A stretch of 6,150 nt of DNA. Source: Campylobacteraceae bacterium (GTDB lineage Bacteria > Campylobacterota > Campylobacteria > Campylobacterales > Sulfurovaceae). The DNA lies in contig JALWZI010000128.1 of the NCBI GenBank assembly GCA_027002755.1, positions 1 through 6,150 on the forward strand, written 5' to 3'. Under the pieces are notes generated by a model. That model ran no database searches. It was not told the origin of the DNA and saw only the letters and a program-made list of their open reading frames with translations. Positions 4,873-6,150 of the stretch are shown in pieces (positions within the stretch are counted from its first letter, which is position 1; each line of letters starts with the position of its first letter). A program made the translations under genes and the position numbers.

Positions 4873-6150
<1,278 letters not shown>

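Overview
The window most resembles a chromosomal housekeeping segment of a moderately GC-rich member of the Campylobacterota (Sulfurovum/Nitratifractor type). This is an inference from three things: the tolB - cpoB(ybgF) - slyD order, which matches that group's Tol cluster; strong -10 boxes (TACAAT, TATGAT) without convincing -35 boxes; and protein character. There are no mobile elements, CRISPR arrays, rRNA or tRNA genes.

Layout from left to right. (1) The 3' end of a DinB-superfamily gene on the + strand (1-267). (2) A convergent DUF815-type AAA+ ATPase gene on the - strand (281-1057). (3) An AT-rich spacer (1058-1268) holding a candidate ATPase promoter and the slyD terminator. (4) A three-gene - strand cluster read from right to left: tolB (2640-3890), a cpoB/ybgF-like coiled-coil/TPR gene (1854-2615) and the FKBP-type isomerase slyD (1269-1772). 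tolB and cpoB are 24 nt apart and slyD has its own candidate promoter. (5) A 176-bp divergent intergenic region (3891-4066) rich in dyads. (6) A gene on the + strand (4067-4792) for an exported, extremely arginine-rich protein made of two tandem copies of a roughly 100-residue domain, each with a C-x4-C-[D/E]-W-G motif. (7) The 3' part of guaB (IMP dehydrogenase) on the - strand (4873-6150 and beyond), with a clear intrinsic terminator in the convergent gap.

TolB and CpoB are periplasmic parts of the Tol-Pal envelope system, which couples the inner and outer membranes during division. SlyD is a cytoplasmic prolyl isomerase/metallochaperone that travels with this cluster in Campylobacterota. 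Unusually, the pal gene expected between tolB and cpoB is absent, and no tolA/exbBD genes lie immediately upstream of tolB. That position is taken by the divergent Arg-rich gene and guaB. The most unusual items are this broken Tol-Pal order, the duplicated Cys/Trp-motif protein, and the palindromes between it and tolB.
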